Shown: positions 53,845-62,807, numbered from the stretch's first letter. The stretch: DNA of 64,000 bases from Alteromonas abrolhosensis (GCF_001953635.1 NZ_MEJH01000008.1:62001-126000), one strand, 5' to 3'. Made by a program: numbers and translations. The notes: generated by a model from the sequence alone, not told the origin.

Positions 53845-54966
53845 ATGTTTAAATATTTAACCAGTGCTGTGTTAACCGCTTTACTGTTAAGCGCCTGCAG
53901 TGAGCCGAAAGACGTTATTATTACTCCAGAGCCTCAAGACTTAACAGAAGTGACCGTGGGCAAATGGATCCTTGATGAAAAGGGCAAGGTGATGTTTGAC
54001 CCTCAAACCTCGGGATTAGTGGTATTAGATGGTCAACTTGTTACTATTGCAGACGCCAGCGCCGATGCTACACAGCAGCTAAAACTTCATAGTATTTCAC
54101 CTGAAACCGCTACACTTACCGCTTCAAGCGAACGCTTTTCATATTCAAGTGCAGTGCGTCGGAGTTGTTTTTATAGCTACTTAAGTGAGCAACCAGACCT
54201 AGAAGCGTTAGCCGTAGACCCCAGAGACACCAACGTGATCTATACGGTAACTGAAGATGCAACTCGTACTGGCGCATTAAGCCCACGTTGTGAAAGTAAG
54301 TACGAGGAAACGGGATCTACAGATTACCCCACCTTGTTGGTCAAACTGACACGAAAAGACAATGGGTCGGTCGAAATGTCGGAAGTACGTCCGCTGCAAT
54401 TTCCCACCGAATTTCAAGTGGGCAACTTCCCGAACGATGGCATAGAGGGCCTGACTATGGCGGATGATGGCACGCTATATCTAGCGCTAGAGAAAGACAA
54501 AGCAGGGCAACCACGAATTTTTACCTTATCCATCGATAAAGACTTTTTTGCATCAAGTGACTTTGCCACCATGAGTGAACCTAGTCTGCAGCTTCCAGTA
54601 TTTACTTCAGGCAATCATCCTATTAATGGGCTGGCACTTTATACGCATTCAACAGGCACATCCTATTTGTTAGGCGCGGCAAGAAACGATAATGAACTGT
54701 GGGTAATTGATACCAGTGGTAGTAAGCCAACAAAGCGAGTTCCTATTACCTTTGATGTAGCCAGTGATGAAAACTGCGAGCAGTACACTATGGATAATTC
54801 CTCGATGGAAGGGTTAGTGACCATTGACGATACATTGTGGATTATTAACGACCCGTGGGAAAAAAATTACCTTAAAAATGCTAAGTGCGAAGCCCATAAG
54901 CGTCGCTACGAAGATTTAGCCCCATTGCTCTTTCCTCTAAAAATCAATGAAGTTTGGTTTGAGTAG
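53845..54966 (+). CDS. Lipoprotein with phytase/esterase-like propeller
   Basis: A 373-residue lipoprotein: MFKYLTSAVLTALLLSACSE with lipobox LSAC (Cys18). The body has beta-propeller-like blades, including DPRDTNVIYTVTED and the run NDGIEGLTMADDGTLYLALEKD, which resembles the esterase-like phytase family (PF13449) in its D-G-I-E-G motif and its Ser-rich closing blade DNSSMEGLVTIDDTLWIIND. Two Cys pairs suggest disulfides. It is divergent from the PhoD-like gene with a 266-base gap, so both may concern phosphate, which is an inference. Confidence 0.72.
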   Translation: MFKYLTSAVLTALLLSACSEPKDVIITPEPQDLTEVTVGKWILDEKGKVMFDPQTSGLVVLDGQLVTIADASADATQQLKLHSISPETATLTASSERFSYSSAVRRSCFYSYLSEQPDLEALAVDPRDTNVIYTVTEDATRTGALSPRCESKYEETGSTDYPTLLVKLTRKDNGSVEMSEVRPLQFPTEFQVGNFPNDGIEGLTMADDGTLYLALEKDKAGQPRIFTLSIDKDFFASSDFATMSEPSLQLPVFTSGNHPINGLALYTHSTGTSYLLGAARNDNELWVIDTSGSKPTKRVPITFDVASDENCEQYTMDNSSMEGLVTIDDTLWIINDPWEKNYLKNAKCEAHKRRYEDLAPLLFPLKINEVWFE

Positions 54967-54995
54967 AGCATTAAAGCTTGCAATGGTTGGAATGA

Positions 54996-55026
54996 AAAAA
55001 GGGTTGCTGTTCGAGCAACCCTTTTT
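54996..55026. terminator. Bidirectional terminator
   Basis: Stem AAAAAGGGTTGCT / AGCAACCCTTTTT with loop GTTCG, T-run on both strands. It lies between the lipoprotein gene and the convergent msrA. Confidence 0.87.
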
Positions 55027-55067
55027 GTTATTAGTTGTGCGGATGAGAGTGAGGTCAGCCGTTTACT

Positions 55068-55613
55068 TTATGCGTCACTACGAAGGCGAGAAGCAAACGT
55101 CTTTTTGAATTTTGCAAGTTTGGGCGCCACAACCATTGAGCAGTACTGGTTTTGAGGATTATTTTTAAAATAGTCCTGATGATAATCTTCTGCATCATAG
55201 TAGTTGTTCACGGCAACCACTTCGGTCACAACTGGATCGGGCCAGATCTCTTCTTCTGTAATTTCAGCAATAATCTTTTGTGCTTCAGCTTTTTGAGTAT
55301 CGTCGTGGTAGAAAACTGCACTGCGATATTGCGTGCCGATATCGTTACCCTGTCTGTTAAGCTGAGTAGGGTTATGTAGCGCGAAGAATATTTCTAATAT
55401 TTCGCGGTAACTGATGATGTCGGCATCGAACGTTACCTGCACTACTTCCGCGTGGCCGGTGGTACCCGTACATACTTCCTCGTAGGTTGGGTCAGCTTTT
55501 TCGCCTCCAGCATAGCCCGAAATTGCTTTCTCTACGCCCTCTACACTGTTGAACGCAGATTCGATACACCAAAAGCATCCGCCGGCTAGGGTGGCGACTT
55601 GTAAATTTGCCAT
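55068..55613 (-). CDS. msrA: Peptide methionine sulfoxide reductase A
   Basis: A 181-residue repair enzyme reducing methionine-S-sulfoxide. ATG 55613 follows GAGAGG; the frame stays open to 55814, but that stretch is not MsrA-like. The catalytic motif is GGCFWC with nucleophile Cys13. ISGYAGG, YEEVCTGTTGHAEVVQVTFD, RQGNDIGTQYRSAVF and YHQDYF follow in family order. It is monocistronic. Confidence 0.95.
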   Translation of the reverse strand: MANLQVATLAGGCFWCIESAFNSVEGVEKAISGYAGGEKADPTYEEVCTGTTGHAEVVQVTFDADIISYREILEIFFALHNPTQLNRQGNDIGTQYRSAVFYHDDTQKAEAQKIIAEITEEEIWPDPVVTEVVAVNNYYDAEDYHQDYFKNNPQNQYCSMVVAPKLAKFKKTFASRLRSDA

Positions 55614-55816
55614 AGTAAAACCTCTCTTAATCTTTGACTGTAGTGTGGGTGCGCGCCGTTCACAACACAAGTCATCCAAGCGTGTTTTTTTATCGTATAA
55701 ACGAATATTAAATAAAAATAACGTGCGGCTGTGGGCAAAGGTTTTTAATCTAAACCTCCCGTGTTTGCGTTGGTGTGTGTAGTAACACATGCTTGATTTA
55801 GCAGAGGTGACCAAAG

Positions 55817-56212
55817 GTGATTATTTTCTACGACGGCTATTGTCCTTTGTGTATTGCAGAAATGAAGCATTTACGTAAACGAGACAAACATAAGAAGTTG
55901 ACCCTTGTAGATATTCAAGCCCCCGATTTTGCAACGCGATTCCCTGCAATGGATTGGCACGCGCTAAACGCAAGGATTCACGGACTTCGCGAGGATGGAA
56001 CATTAATTACCGGGCTTGATGTTACGCATGAAGCATGGAAAGCAGTTGGAATGGGATGGCTCTACGCGCCGCTAAGATGGCCCATTATTAGACACGTAGC
56101 AGATGGGGCTTACAACCTGTTCGCAAAGCATAGATACACCATTTCCTATCTGTTGACTGGTAAAAAGCGTGAGTGTGAGCGATGTATTCCTGGAGAGCTG
56201 AATGAAAAATAA
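55817..56212 (+). CDS. DCC-family (DUF393) thiol-disulfide-type protein
   Basis: A 131-residue protein with IIFYDGYCPLC at the N-terminus, the D-x-x-C-x-x-C motif (Cys9, Cys12) of the DCC/DUF393 family, followed by LVDIQAPDF and a membrane-approaching basic C-terminus with a CERC pair. The start is GTG. Many members are thioredoxin-like; the partner is unknown. Its end overlaps the following short-chain dehydrogenase by 11 bases, so the two are cotranslated. Confidence 0.85.
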   Translation: MIIFYDGYCPLCIAEMKHLRKRDKHKKLTLVDIQAPDFATRFPAMDWHALNARIHGLREDGTLITGLDVTHEAWKAVGMGWLYAPLRWPIIRHVADGAYNLFAKHRYTISYLLTGKKRECERCIPGELNEK

Positions 56213-56927
56213 TGTACTCATCGTTGGTGCCTCAGGCGGCATAGCCTCTGCACTAATCGAGCAGTACTGCAACGAAGGTGCTCAGGTGTATGCAGTTAGC
56301 CGAGCACCCGCTGCTTACGTTCGCAAATCTGAGAACGTTTTGTATCATCAGCTTGCTGAGCAAAATGACAAGGCCATAAGCGACTTTGTTAAGCAACTTG
56401 CAAAGCAAGATGTCACGTTAACCACGGTTGTAATAACTACCGGATTTTTGCATCGCGATAGCGATGGAATTCACCCTGAAAAACGCTTAGAGGATGTAAG
56501 TGAGCATGCATTAGCTGCTTATTTCGAGACAAACAGCATTATTCCTGCATTATGGCTTAAGCACTTGGTAAATATTATGAGTAAAGAAGGCTCAACCCTT
56601 GTTTGCTTAAGCGCAAGAGTAGGGAGTATTTCAGATAACGGACTTGGCGGGTGGTACGGCTACCGCGCATCGAAAGCGGCGCTCAATATGTTGGTCAAAA
56701 CGGCGTCTGTAGAATACAAGCGCAGATTGAAAGATGCCATGCTTGTTTGTTATCACCCTGGCACGGTCGATACAGATCTATCTAAGCCTTTTCAAAAGAA
56801 CGTTGCCGCCAAGAAACTGTTCACTGCGGCTTTCACTGCAAAACAACTTATTCACCACCTTTCGGTGCTCAATCGAGACCAAGCTTGCCATTTTATCGAC
56901 TGGAATGGCGAAGTGGTAACTTGGTGA
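56202..56927 (+). CDS. Short-chain dehydrogenase/reductase
   Basis: A 241-residue SDR. The dinucleotide motif is VGASGGIASALIEQY, the active site is LSARVGSISDN with Tyr-x-x-x-Lys in YGYRASKAALNML, and PGTVDTDLSKPF follows. It resembles CsgA/C-factor-like SDRs, which have a short C-terminus. GGAG precedes the ATG within the DCC gene. Substrate is unknown. Confidence 0.87.
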   Translation: MKNNVLIVGASGGIASALIEQYCNEGAQVYAVSRAPAAYVRKSENVLYHQLAEQNDKAISDFVKQLAKQDVTLTTVVITTGFLHRDSDGIHPEKRLEDVSEHALAAYFETNSIIPALWLKHLVNIMSKEGSTLVCLSARVGSISDNGLGGWYGYRASKAALNMLVKTASVEYKRRLKDAMLVCYHPGTVDTDLSKPFQKNVAAKKLFTAAFTAKQLIHHLSVLNRDQACHFIDWNGEVVTW

Positions 56928-57135
56928 TACGGTCTAACATCACTTCAGCAAGTTCAACATCAAGACTTTTTATTTCACTGCTGTTACCATGCTATTTTTG
57001 GGAATGGTGCAGCGTATTGATAAGCCCATAGAGGTAGCAATACAACGCGTTGACGCCACACGTGAGTCATAACAACAAACGCCATCCTGATAATAAATAA
57101 TACCAGTTCGCTCGGCTCGATACTTACGAGAAGTA

Positions 57136-57174
57136 AGTACGAACAACAAGTACAAATTGTGAGTACAAAATGTT
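57136..57174. repeat. Three 13-bp direct repeats
   Basis: AGTAC begins at 57136, 57149 and 57162, exactly 13 bases apart, each followed by GAA or AAA. A fourth, weaker unit precedes at 57123. Such phased short repeats suggest a regulator-binding array. Confidence 0.55.
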
Positions 57175-57208
57175 TGTATATCACAAGGCATATTTGTAAG
57201 TCACAAGG
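57173..57208. repeat. Two 16-bp direct repeats, 20-base period
   Basis: TTTGTATATCACAAGG at 57173-57188 and TTTGTAAGTCACAAGG at 57193-57208, 14 of 16 identical. They end 48 bases before the transporter ATG, within likely promoter reach. Confidence 0.6.
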
Positions 57209-57256
57209 TGTGACGTGGCGAACTGCTATAACAATAACTCAACAAGAGGAAGGGAT

Positions 57257-58678
57257 ATGAGCGGGGCCAGAGAACAGTTCGGATCGCGCATAGGTTTTAT
57301 TTTGGCTGCTGCAGGTTCTGCGGTAGGCATAGGTAATTTGGTTGGTTTCCCTGTAGGTGCTGCAAAAAACGGCGGGGGTGCGTTTCTCTTAATGTACGCT
57401 ATTTTCGTTTTTGCCATTTGTTTACCGGTAATGCTGGCAGAGATGTCGGTGGGACGCCACGCGAAAAAAGACCCACTAGGCGCATATAGCGATATCAGTG
57501 GAAATGAAAAGAAATGGAAAATCGCGGGTTGGCTAGCCATTGCTACGCCGTTCATGATTGCCGTTTTCTACATGGTTATTACTGTTTGGCTATTCGGTTA
57601 TCTTTTTGAGGCAGTAAGCGGGAATTTAGACAAGTTAGCTAACCCAGAAACCTTTGGGCTGTTTATTAATTCAGAAGCCATCTTTGCTTATATGGCGGCC
57701 GTTGTTGGTGTGGTTTACCTAATCCTTCAAGGCGGTGTTAAGGAAGGGATAGAAAAAGCGGCGAAGCTACTTATGCCCGCTCTTTTCGTAATGCTAATTG
57801 GCCTCGTTATCTTCGTTTTAACTCGCGAAAATGCGATGGCAGGCGTTGAGTTCTATATTGTTCCTGAGTTTTCAAAGATTACTGCCGAAGTGGTAAATGG
57901 CGCATTATCGCAAGCCTTTTTCTCGTTATCACTGGGTATGGGGATTCTTATAACTTACGGAAGCTATATCGATAAGCGCGCAGACGTGCCAAGCGCTGCT
58001 AAGCTAGTGGCGTTAACAGACACGGCAGTGGCGTTCACCGCAGGTTTGATGATTCTTCCTGCCATATTCTCTTTCAACCCAGAAATTAATCCTGACGATT
58101 TAAGCGAGTCTTCAGTAGGTATGATTTTTACCTATCTACCTAGTATCTTCTTAGCATTACAAGATTCTATTGGGTATATGGGCGCATCGGTTGTTGCAAG
58201 CTTGTTCTTCCTGCTTGTTTTCTTTGCGGCAATTACCTCGCTTGTGTCTATTTTCGAAGTACCCGTTGCGGCACTTATGGATGAAAAAGGCGTAAGCCGT
58301 AAATGGGCTCTAGGTTCTTTGGGCAGCATTATGATTGTGCTGGCCATTCTTAGTGCGTTGTCGTTTGGTAAGGTCGAGATGCTTACATCGTTTATGCACT
58401 ATGCTGGCGCAGATAAGTCACTGTTCGATGTGATTTACGATGTGTTCTACGACACTATTTTGCCGTTGAACGGCCTGCTAATTTGCTTGTTTGTTATTCA
58501 CCGTTGGAAGAGCGCTAATTTCAATGCTTCTCTTGAAGAAGGTAGCAGCGGTTACAAAGGAAGCTGGTTCGAAAAGTATGTGGATATATCGCTGAAGACC
58601 TTTATTCCGCTTATTTTACTCGTGATCTTTGTAAACACGGTTGCGGTGAAATACTTCGGATTGAGCCTTTTCGGTTAG
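57257..58678 (+). CDS. Neurotransmitter:sodium symporter family transporter
   Basis: A 473-residue inner-membrane transporter with about 11-12 helices. ATG 57257 follows AGGAAGGGAT and is preferred over the GTG 14 codons upstream. FILAAAGSAVGIGNLVGFPVGAAKNGGGAFLLMY is helix 1 and 2 with the sodium-binding glycine-rich unwinding. The family (SNF/NSS) couples sodium entry to uptake of amino acids or related small molecules. The sodium gradient would be supplied in part by Na+-NQR, which this genome also codes for. The substrate is unknown. Confidence 0.9.
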   Translation: MSGAREQFGSRIGFILAAAGSAVGIGNLVGFPVGAAKNGGGAFLLMYAIFVFAICLPVMLAEMSVGRHAKKDPLGAYSDISGNEKKWKIAGWLAIATPFMIAVFYMVITVWLFGYLFEAVSGNLDKLANPETFGLFINSEAIFAYMAAVVGVVYLILQGGVKEGIEKAAKLLMPALFVMLIGLVIFVLTRENAMAGVEFYIVPEFSKITAEVVNGALSQAFFSLSLGMGILITYGSYIDKRADVPSAAKLVALTDTAVAFTAGLMILPAIFSFNPEINPDDLSESSVGMIFTYLPSIFLALQDSIGYMGASVVASLFFLLVFFAAITSLVSIFEVPVAALMDEKGVSRKWALGSLGSIMIVLAILSALSFGKVEMLTSFMHYAGADKSLFDVIYDVFYDTILPLNGLLICLFVIHRWKSANFNASLEEGSSGYKGSWFEKYVDISLKTFIPLILLVIFVNTVAVKYFGLSLFG

Positions 58679-58723
58679 TAAGGTTTTACAAGAATTGACG
58701 TGAGCAAGTAACGAGCTCAACTT

Positions 58724-58755
58724 AAAAACGGCAAACCCAAAGCTTGCCGTTTTTG
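58724..58755. terminator. Bidirectional terminator
   Basis: Stem AAAAACGGCAA / TTGCCGTTTTT, T-runs both ways, between the symporter gene and the convergent epimerase gene. Confidence 0.85.
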
Positions 58756-58792
58756 TTTGTGCAAGAGTATGTATTTTCACTAGGTGTAAAGC

Positions 58793-59605
58793 CTAAAACA
58801 TGCGATAGGGGTCGCTATACTCTGGTGTAATATTTAGCCTTGCCCAGCTTTGTGTTGCGTCGATCACTTTGCCAGCAGGTTCTGCTTCAGTATCAGAAAA
58901 GTGTGGGGCATCAATTTTCATAGCGTGGGCAGCATCTACATAATATTCGCCGCGTTTAGGGTGAGATAGGCTACATAAGTGTATAACGTCATTAAGCGGC
59001 AAGTCGCAAATGATGGTAGTCAAAGCAGATACCACGTCACTCACATGTACAAGATTTATTCTTTTGTTTCCTGCATCCAACTGTCTTCCACTTAGGGAAC
59101 GTGCGGGATGACGGTCGGGGCCAACTAAACCAGCTAAACGAACTATGCTGACATCAATTTGGCCTCGTTTAGATAACAGATAGTTTTCAATAGTTACGTG
59201 GGCTTTCGCCGATGCGGTTTGTGGTTGCGTAGCGCTGTCTTCAGCGAGCACGTCGTTCGTTGTATCGCCATAAACTGAGGTGGTACTGATAAACACAATA
59301 TGCGCGACACTTGCAGTGATTGCAGCATCAATTAACCCAAGCATATTTTGAGTGAACACCGCCAAATCTGTGTTTCTTCGACCGGGGGGAATATTTAGCA
59401 GTAAGGTTGCGTTAGGCAGGTGACTGCACAGAATTGATGTATCGTCGCCTAGTGCATATTGAACCCCTTCAATTCCTTGTGCTTTCAACGTGAAGCATTT
59501 CTCTGGACTTCGACTGGTGCCAATAATATTGAGCTTTCCTGAAAGCGCGTTACCCACATAGCCAGCTAACCATCCGTAGCCACTCATTACTAAATTCTGA
59601 TTCAT
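58793..59605 (-). CDS. YeeZ-like NAD-dependent epimerase/dehydratase family protein
   Basis: A 270-residue extended-SDR-fold protein. The glycine motif is SGYGWLAGYVGNAL, and HIVFISTTSVYGD, RLAGLVGPDRHPA and NLVHVSDVVSAL follow as in YeeZ. The catalytic Tyr is in TSVYGD. I start it at ATG 59605, but the frame continues 46 codons upstream to 59743 with protein-like sequence (SLKVTVNDKTTRVNVLL), so a longer protein or fused small gene is possible. Reaction unknown. Confidence 0.8.
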   Translation of the reverse strand: MNQNLVMSGYGWLAGYVGNALSGKLNIIGTSRSPEKCFTLKAQGIEGVQYALGDDTSILCSHLPNATLLLNIPPGRRNTDLAVFTQNMLGLIDAAITASVAHIVFISTTSVYGDTTNDVLAEDSATQPQTASAKAHVTIENYLLSKRGQIDVSIVRLAGLVGPDRHPARSLSGRQLDAGNKRINLVHVSDVVSALTTIICDLPLNDVIHLCSLSHPKRGEYYVDAAHAMKIDAPHFSDTEAEPAGKVIDATQSWARLNITPEYSDPYRMF

Positions 59606-59977
59606 ACTTTGAATACCCTTTTGTTCAGGGCTTAAGAGTACATTAACTCGGGTAGTCTTGTCGTTAACAGTAACCTTCAAAGAAGGCATAGTTTGAACAG
59701 GATCAGGAAATTCTGGTGGCTGAAAACGCGACGCTAAAGGCATGTTAATTCAAGCGGGGTTAAAGGCCAGCCTATTGCGGACAAAAACATTCTTGCGCAA
59801 CAAAGCGTTCTTGTTCCAAAAAACATTGGCCGCGAATTTAGAAGAAGTTGGAGTATCACGAGCTTTAGATGAGAAAGCGTAGAGAAGACTCGCAACAGCT
59901 AAAGCATAAATAAAAAGGCCGACTGCGGTACAGTCGGCTCTTCAAAGGAATGGTGTAGAACTTTTTCGTTTCTAAAA
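59606..59977. other. Gap upstream of the epimerase gene
   Basis: A 372-base stretch between two minus-strand genes. Its left part is the possible 46-codon extension of the epimerase frame (59606-59743). A yggN terminator is at 59912. The remainder shows no gene. Confidence 0.5.
59912..59938 (-). terminator. Terminator of yggN
   Basis: Stem GCCGACTG / CAGTCGGC with loop CGGTA, followed on the minus strand by TTTTTA. It is 40 bases past the yggN stop. Confidence 0.82.
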
Positions 59978-60790
59978 TTACATCTTCATTTCTTTGTGAT
60001 GGTCAATATCTAGAAGGTTTAAATCATCAAGCCCAGATATAGAAGCCTGCATTTTACCTTCGGCGTAATCAGCCTTTTTAAGCACTTCACACAAAGCATC
60101 GCCTTTCTCTTCTAGCGCAGCCGCTTGGCTTTCTAAACGATTCTCTAAATCTTCACCCCAGCGCTCCATCTTTTGTTCAAACTCAGACATATCGCCACCT
60201 TCCCACAGCATTTGTGTGCCTACGGCAATAAGAATTCGTCCCATAGACTCGCTGATCAAAGACTCTAATTGCATTTCAAACTCTTGCTCCCAACTTTCGT
60301 CAAACCAACCTGGCTCGTCGAACTTGGTAGAATCAACGCGAATATTGCCCGCATCATCATAGAAAGAGGTGTTCAGCTTGGTTTCAAGTGAAGTAAACAA
60401 CTCACGAAAGTCATCGCCCATTTGATCGCCGCCCAACAGTTCAGTAAACACTTCAGTAACCGCCACATTGGCTATTTGTAGGCCTTCACTGGCGATGTTA
60501 AGTGTCATAGGAATGGCAATATCAATGTTGTTATAGTATTCACTTACCCAACGCTGCTGGTCGCTGTCTAGCGAAACCGACTCACCGTTAATAGTCATAT
60601 TGTGGTGTGAATCAATCGTCATTACCGTACCGTTATTCATTTTTACGGTTAGGTCACCTTGGTAATACTGGATATGACCATCTAGCTCCATATCACAGCT
60701 GTTATTTTGAAAGCTTGTGTCATGCGCAAAGGCTTGGCCACTCATCAAAGCACTGGCAACGGCAACTGAAAGTAATAATTTGTTAGACAT
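59978..60790 (-). CDS. yggN: YggN-family (DUF2884) exported protein
   Basis: A 270-residue protein with a signal peptide (about 1-22, GQAFAHD). It has the DUF2884 pattern: LTVKMNNGTVMTIDSHHNMTINGESVSLDSDQQRWVSEYYNNIDIAIP near the start, then an acidic helical C-terminal half ending in a Cys (GDALCEVLKK) that may pair with Cys32. Its role is unknown. It is divergent from a small membrane protein gene across a 346-base gap. Confidence 0.88.
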   Translation of the reverse strand: MSNKLLLSVAVASALMSGQAFAHDTSFQNNSCDMELDGHIQYYQGDLTVKMNNGTVMTIDSHHNMTINGESVSLDSDQQRWVSEYYNNIDIAIPMTLNIASEGLQIANVAVTEVFTELLGGDQMGDDFRELFTSLETKLNTSFYDDAGNIRVDSTKFDEPGWFDESWEQEFEMQLESLISESMGRILIAVGTQMLWEGGDMSEFEQKMERWGEDLENRLESQAAALEEKGDALCEVLKKADYAEGKMQASISGLDDLNLLDIDHHKEMKM

Positions 60791-60989
60791 TGTTCATTCC
60801 TTAATTTACGTGTGACGCGTCAGCGTTAGTGCACTGGGCATACTGCAATGCGCTGTACTGTCACTGTCAGATATAAGCTAGCAATACAAGCTGGTATAAC
60901 GGAGATAGAGCAATGGTCTTGCCAATATTTAAATGCATTATTTTTCAATGATTTAAGCGGGCTTGTCGGTTTTCTTTAATTCGGTTAAT

Positions 60990-61005
60990 TTCACTATTTA
61001 GTGAA
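60990..61005. promoter_or_regulatory. Perfect palindrome TTCACTATTTAGTGAA
   Basis: 7-bp arms TTCACTA / TAGTGAA with a TT spacer, 131 bases upstream of the small membrane protein gene. A possible regulator site of unknown partner. Confidence 0.4.
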
Positions 61006-61026
61006 TTTGATAATTAATTAGCAGAT

Positions 61027-61040
61027 TTGACTAAGATCAA
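61027..61040. promoter_or_regulatory. FNR/EtrA-like site
   Basis: TTGACTAAGATCAA matches TTGAT-N4-ATCAA at 9 of 10 positions. It is 96 bases upstream of the small membrane protein ATG. The TTGACT could instead be a -35 box. Confidence 0.4.
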
Positions 61041-61136
61041 TTAATACCAATAGCGGTACATTTAAGCCAATCCAAGCATGTTCAAATCTTATTTATTGGT
61101 GCATAATACCGCCAATATTTTTAAGGGGTTATCACA

Positions 61137-61328
61137 ATGGCTGATTGGATTAATGCAATTATGTTTGGTGTTGCGCTAATTGCCTTTACGCTAGGGCTAA
61201 GCAGCATCGTTATGGGCTTTATGACTGCTAAAGCAGGTGCTGAAGGTATGCAGGAAAAAATCGAGTACGGTTTTTTTGGCGTTACTGGTTTAGTGCTTTG
61301 CTTACTGATGGCCTACGCATTGGCTTAA
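61137..61328 (+). CDS. Small membrane protein, 63 residues
   Basis: A hydrophobic 63-residue protein, no family recognised. Two helices (about 7-30 and 46-62) flank a short polar loop AKAGAEGMQEKIEYG. AAGGGG precedes the ATG at a normal distance and a terminator follows closely, so it is very probably expressed. The FNR-like site upstream hints at control by oxygen. Confidence 0.75.
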   Translation: MADWINAIMFGVALIAFTLGLSSIVMGFMTAKAGAEGMQEKIEYGFFGVTGLVLCLLMAYALA

Positions 61329-61340
61329 GCGATAAGCATT

Positions 61341-61374
61341 AAAAAAACCGGCTATCACAGCCGGTTTTTTTTTC
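61341..61374. terminator. Bidirectional terminator
   Basis: Stem AAAAAAACCGGCT / AGCCGGTTTTTTT with loop ATCAC and T-runs on both strands, between the small membrane protein gene and ybdG. Confidence 0.88.
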
Positions 61375-61397
61375 GTCTCGAAAACGTTTAGTTCGCT

Positions 61398-62804
61398 CTA
61401 GGCACCGTCTTTTTTGCGTTCAGACTCGCTCTTCTCTTTAAAATCGTCATGTTTATCATCGCTTGTATTTTCACTTCGGTGGTGTTCAGACATATCAGAC
61501 GCCGCATCACTGTTGTGTGTACTATTCGCGTTGTAGACGCTGTGTTCACGATAGGCGAGTAATGATAGATGCCCATCACGTTGGTAGGCACGTAAATCGA
61601 ACAGATCTAACATGGCCATAACGTGGTCGAAAATATCCGCCTGCACCTTTTCGTATCTCACCCATTCCTTTTGTGCACTGAAACAGTAAATTTCTAAAGG
61701 TAAACCAAGTTCATTTGGCGGTAGCTGCCTAACCATAAGCGTTAGTTCTTGGTTTATATCTGGGTGCTTACGCAAGTATGCCTCTAAATAGGCTCTAAAC
61801 GTACCAATGTTGGTAAGGCGGCGACTGTTTAACAAGTCCGACTCATCGATGGAATAATCTCGGTGGTAGGCGCGAAGCTCATTTTTCTTCTTTTCAATAT
61901 ATTCGTTGATATAACGAATCTTCGAGAAGCGCTCTAGCATGTCGTTGTCGCAAAGTTTGATGGAGTGTACGTCAATATAAACTGCGCGTTTAATTCTGCG
62001 TCCACCTGACTCCTGCATGCCGCGCCAGTTCTTAACCGCTTCGGTTGTAAGGCTGTAAGTCGGCAACGTAGAAATTGTTTTATCCCAATTCTGGACTTTA
62101 ACGTTAGTTAAGCCAATCTCAAGTATTTCACCGTCTACTTCATACTTAGGCATGGCAATCCAATCGCCTGTATTGAACATACGGTTGGCGGCAATTTGAA
62201 TACCAGCAACAAAGCCTAAAATAGTGTCTCTGAATATGAGTAAGAGTACGGCTGCAAGTGCAGTTAGGCCAGACACAATAAGCAGCGGGCTTCTGTCTAC
62301 AATTAAAGAAATACTTAATAGAATGGTGACAATAGCAAATGCTAGCTTGGTAACCTGGATAAAGCCGGTGATAGGGGCGCGTTTAGCAAGCGCAGAGGCG
62401 TTGTACACATCTTCCACTGTGCTTAGCATGGCGTATAAGGCAAGAAGGCCACTGTAAAGCATGTATAGCTGGGCGCTTTTTATCACCATGCCGTGCATCA
62501 CAGCTTCGTCGCTAATAAGAATTGGCGTAGTAAGGTAAATAAATAGCGCTGGGAACAGGTGCATCAAACGGCGGAAAAAGCCATGCTGCTGTAGCGCGTT
62601 ATCCCATAGATTGTTTGATTTATAAACCCAGCGTGCAATTTGCGGGCGAACCAGCAGCCTTGCGATTATATAGATGACCGCAGATACAACCAGAATGCTG
62701 CTAAGTGCGATAACATTATATAGCGGATCTTCAGTCGTAAGATTCGGGAAAATATCATTTACTAAGTGGATAAAGTTATCGCGTACTGAAGCACTGACTT
62801 CCAT
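61398..62804 (-). CDS. ybdG: MscS-family mechanosensitive channel, YbdG/MscM type
   Basis: A 468-residue channel. About five helices precede the MscS beta domain; GDWIAMPKYEVDGEILEIGLTNVKVQNWDKTISTLP is nearly the E. coli YbdG sequence, and NWRGMQESGGRRIKR continues it. A C-terminal Asp/Glu/Lys/His-rich tail of about 45 residues is longer than in E. coli. YbdG has a role as a minor channel in osmotic downshock. It begins 3 bases after the yihG stop, so it is cotranscribed with the acyltransferases. Confidence 0.92.
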   Translation of the reverse strand: MEVSASVRDNFIHLVNDIFPNLTTEDPLYNVIALSSILVVSAVIYIIARLLVRPQIARWVYKSNNLWDNALQQHGFFRRLMHLFPALFIYLTTPILISDEAVMHGMVIKSAQLYMLYSGLLALYAMLSTVEDVYNASALAKRAPITGFIQVTKLAFAIVTILLSISLIVDRSPLLIVSGLTALAAVLLLIFRDTILGFVAGIQIAANRMFNTGDWIAMPKYEVDGEILEIGLTNVKVQNWDKTISTLPTYSLTTEAVKNWRGMQESGGRRIKRAVYIDVHSIKLCDNDMLERFSKIRYINEYIEKKKNELRAYHRDYSIDESDLLNSRRLTNIGTFRAYLEAYLRKHPDINQELTLMVRQLPPNELGLPLEIYCFSAQKEWVRYEKVQADIFDHVMAMLDLFDLRAYQRDGHLSLLAYREHSVYNANSTHNSDAASDMSEHHRSENTSDDKHDDFKEKSESERKKDGA

Positions 62805-62807
62805 CAA

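Larger units (their letters stand above)
56928..57256. other. Upstream region of the sodium symporter gene
   Basis: A 329-base gap. It contains two sets of short direct repeats (57136-57174 and 57173-57208, listed separately) and no gene I can support. Confidence 0.6.
60791..61136. other. Divergent promoter region of yggN and small membrane protein
   Basis: A 346-base AT-rich gap holding promoters for both neighbours. It contains a perfect 16-base palindrome at 60990-61005 and an FNR-like site at 61027-61040. Otherwise nothing is seen. Confidence 0.5.

Noticed and set aside
55614-55814. Long N-terminal extension of MsrA
   Set aside because: It is rich in basic residues and unlike MsrA, while ATG 55613 has a clear ribosome site.
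57157-57186. CRP site TGTGA...TCACA upstream of the symporter gene
   Set aside because: The half-sites are 18 bases apart, far from the required six.
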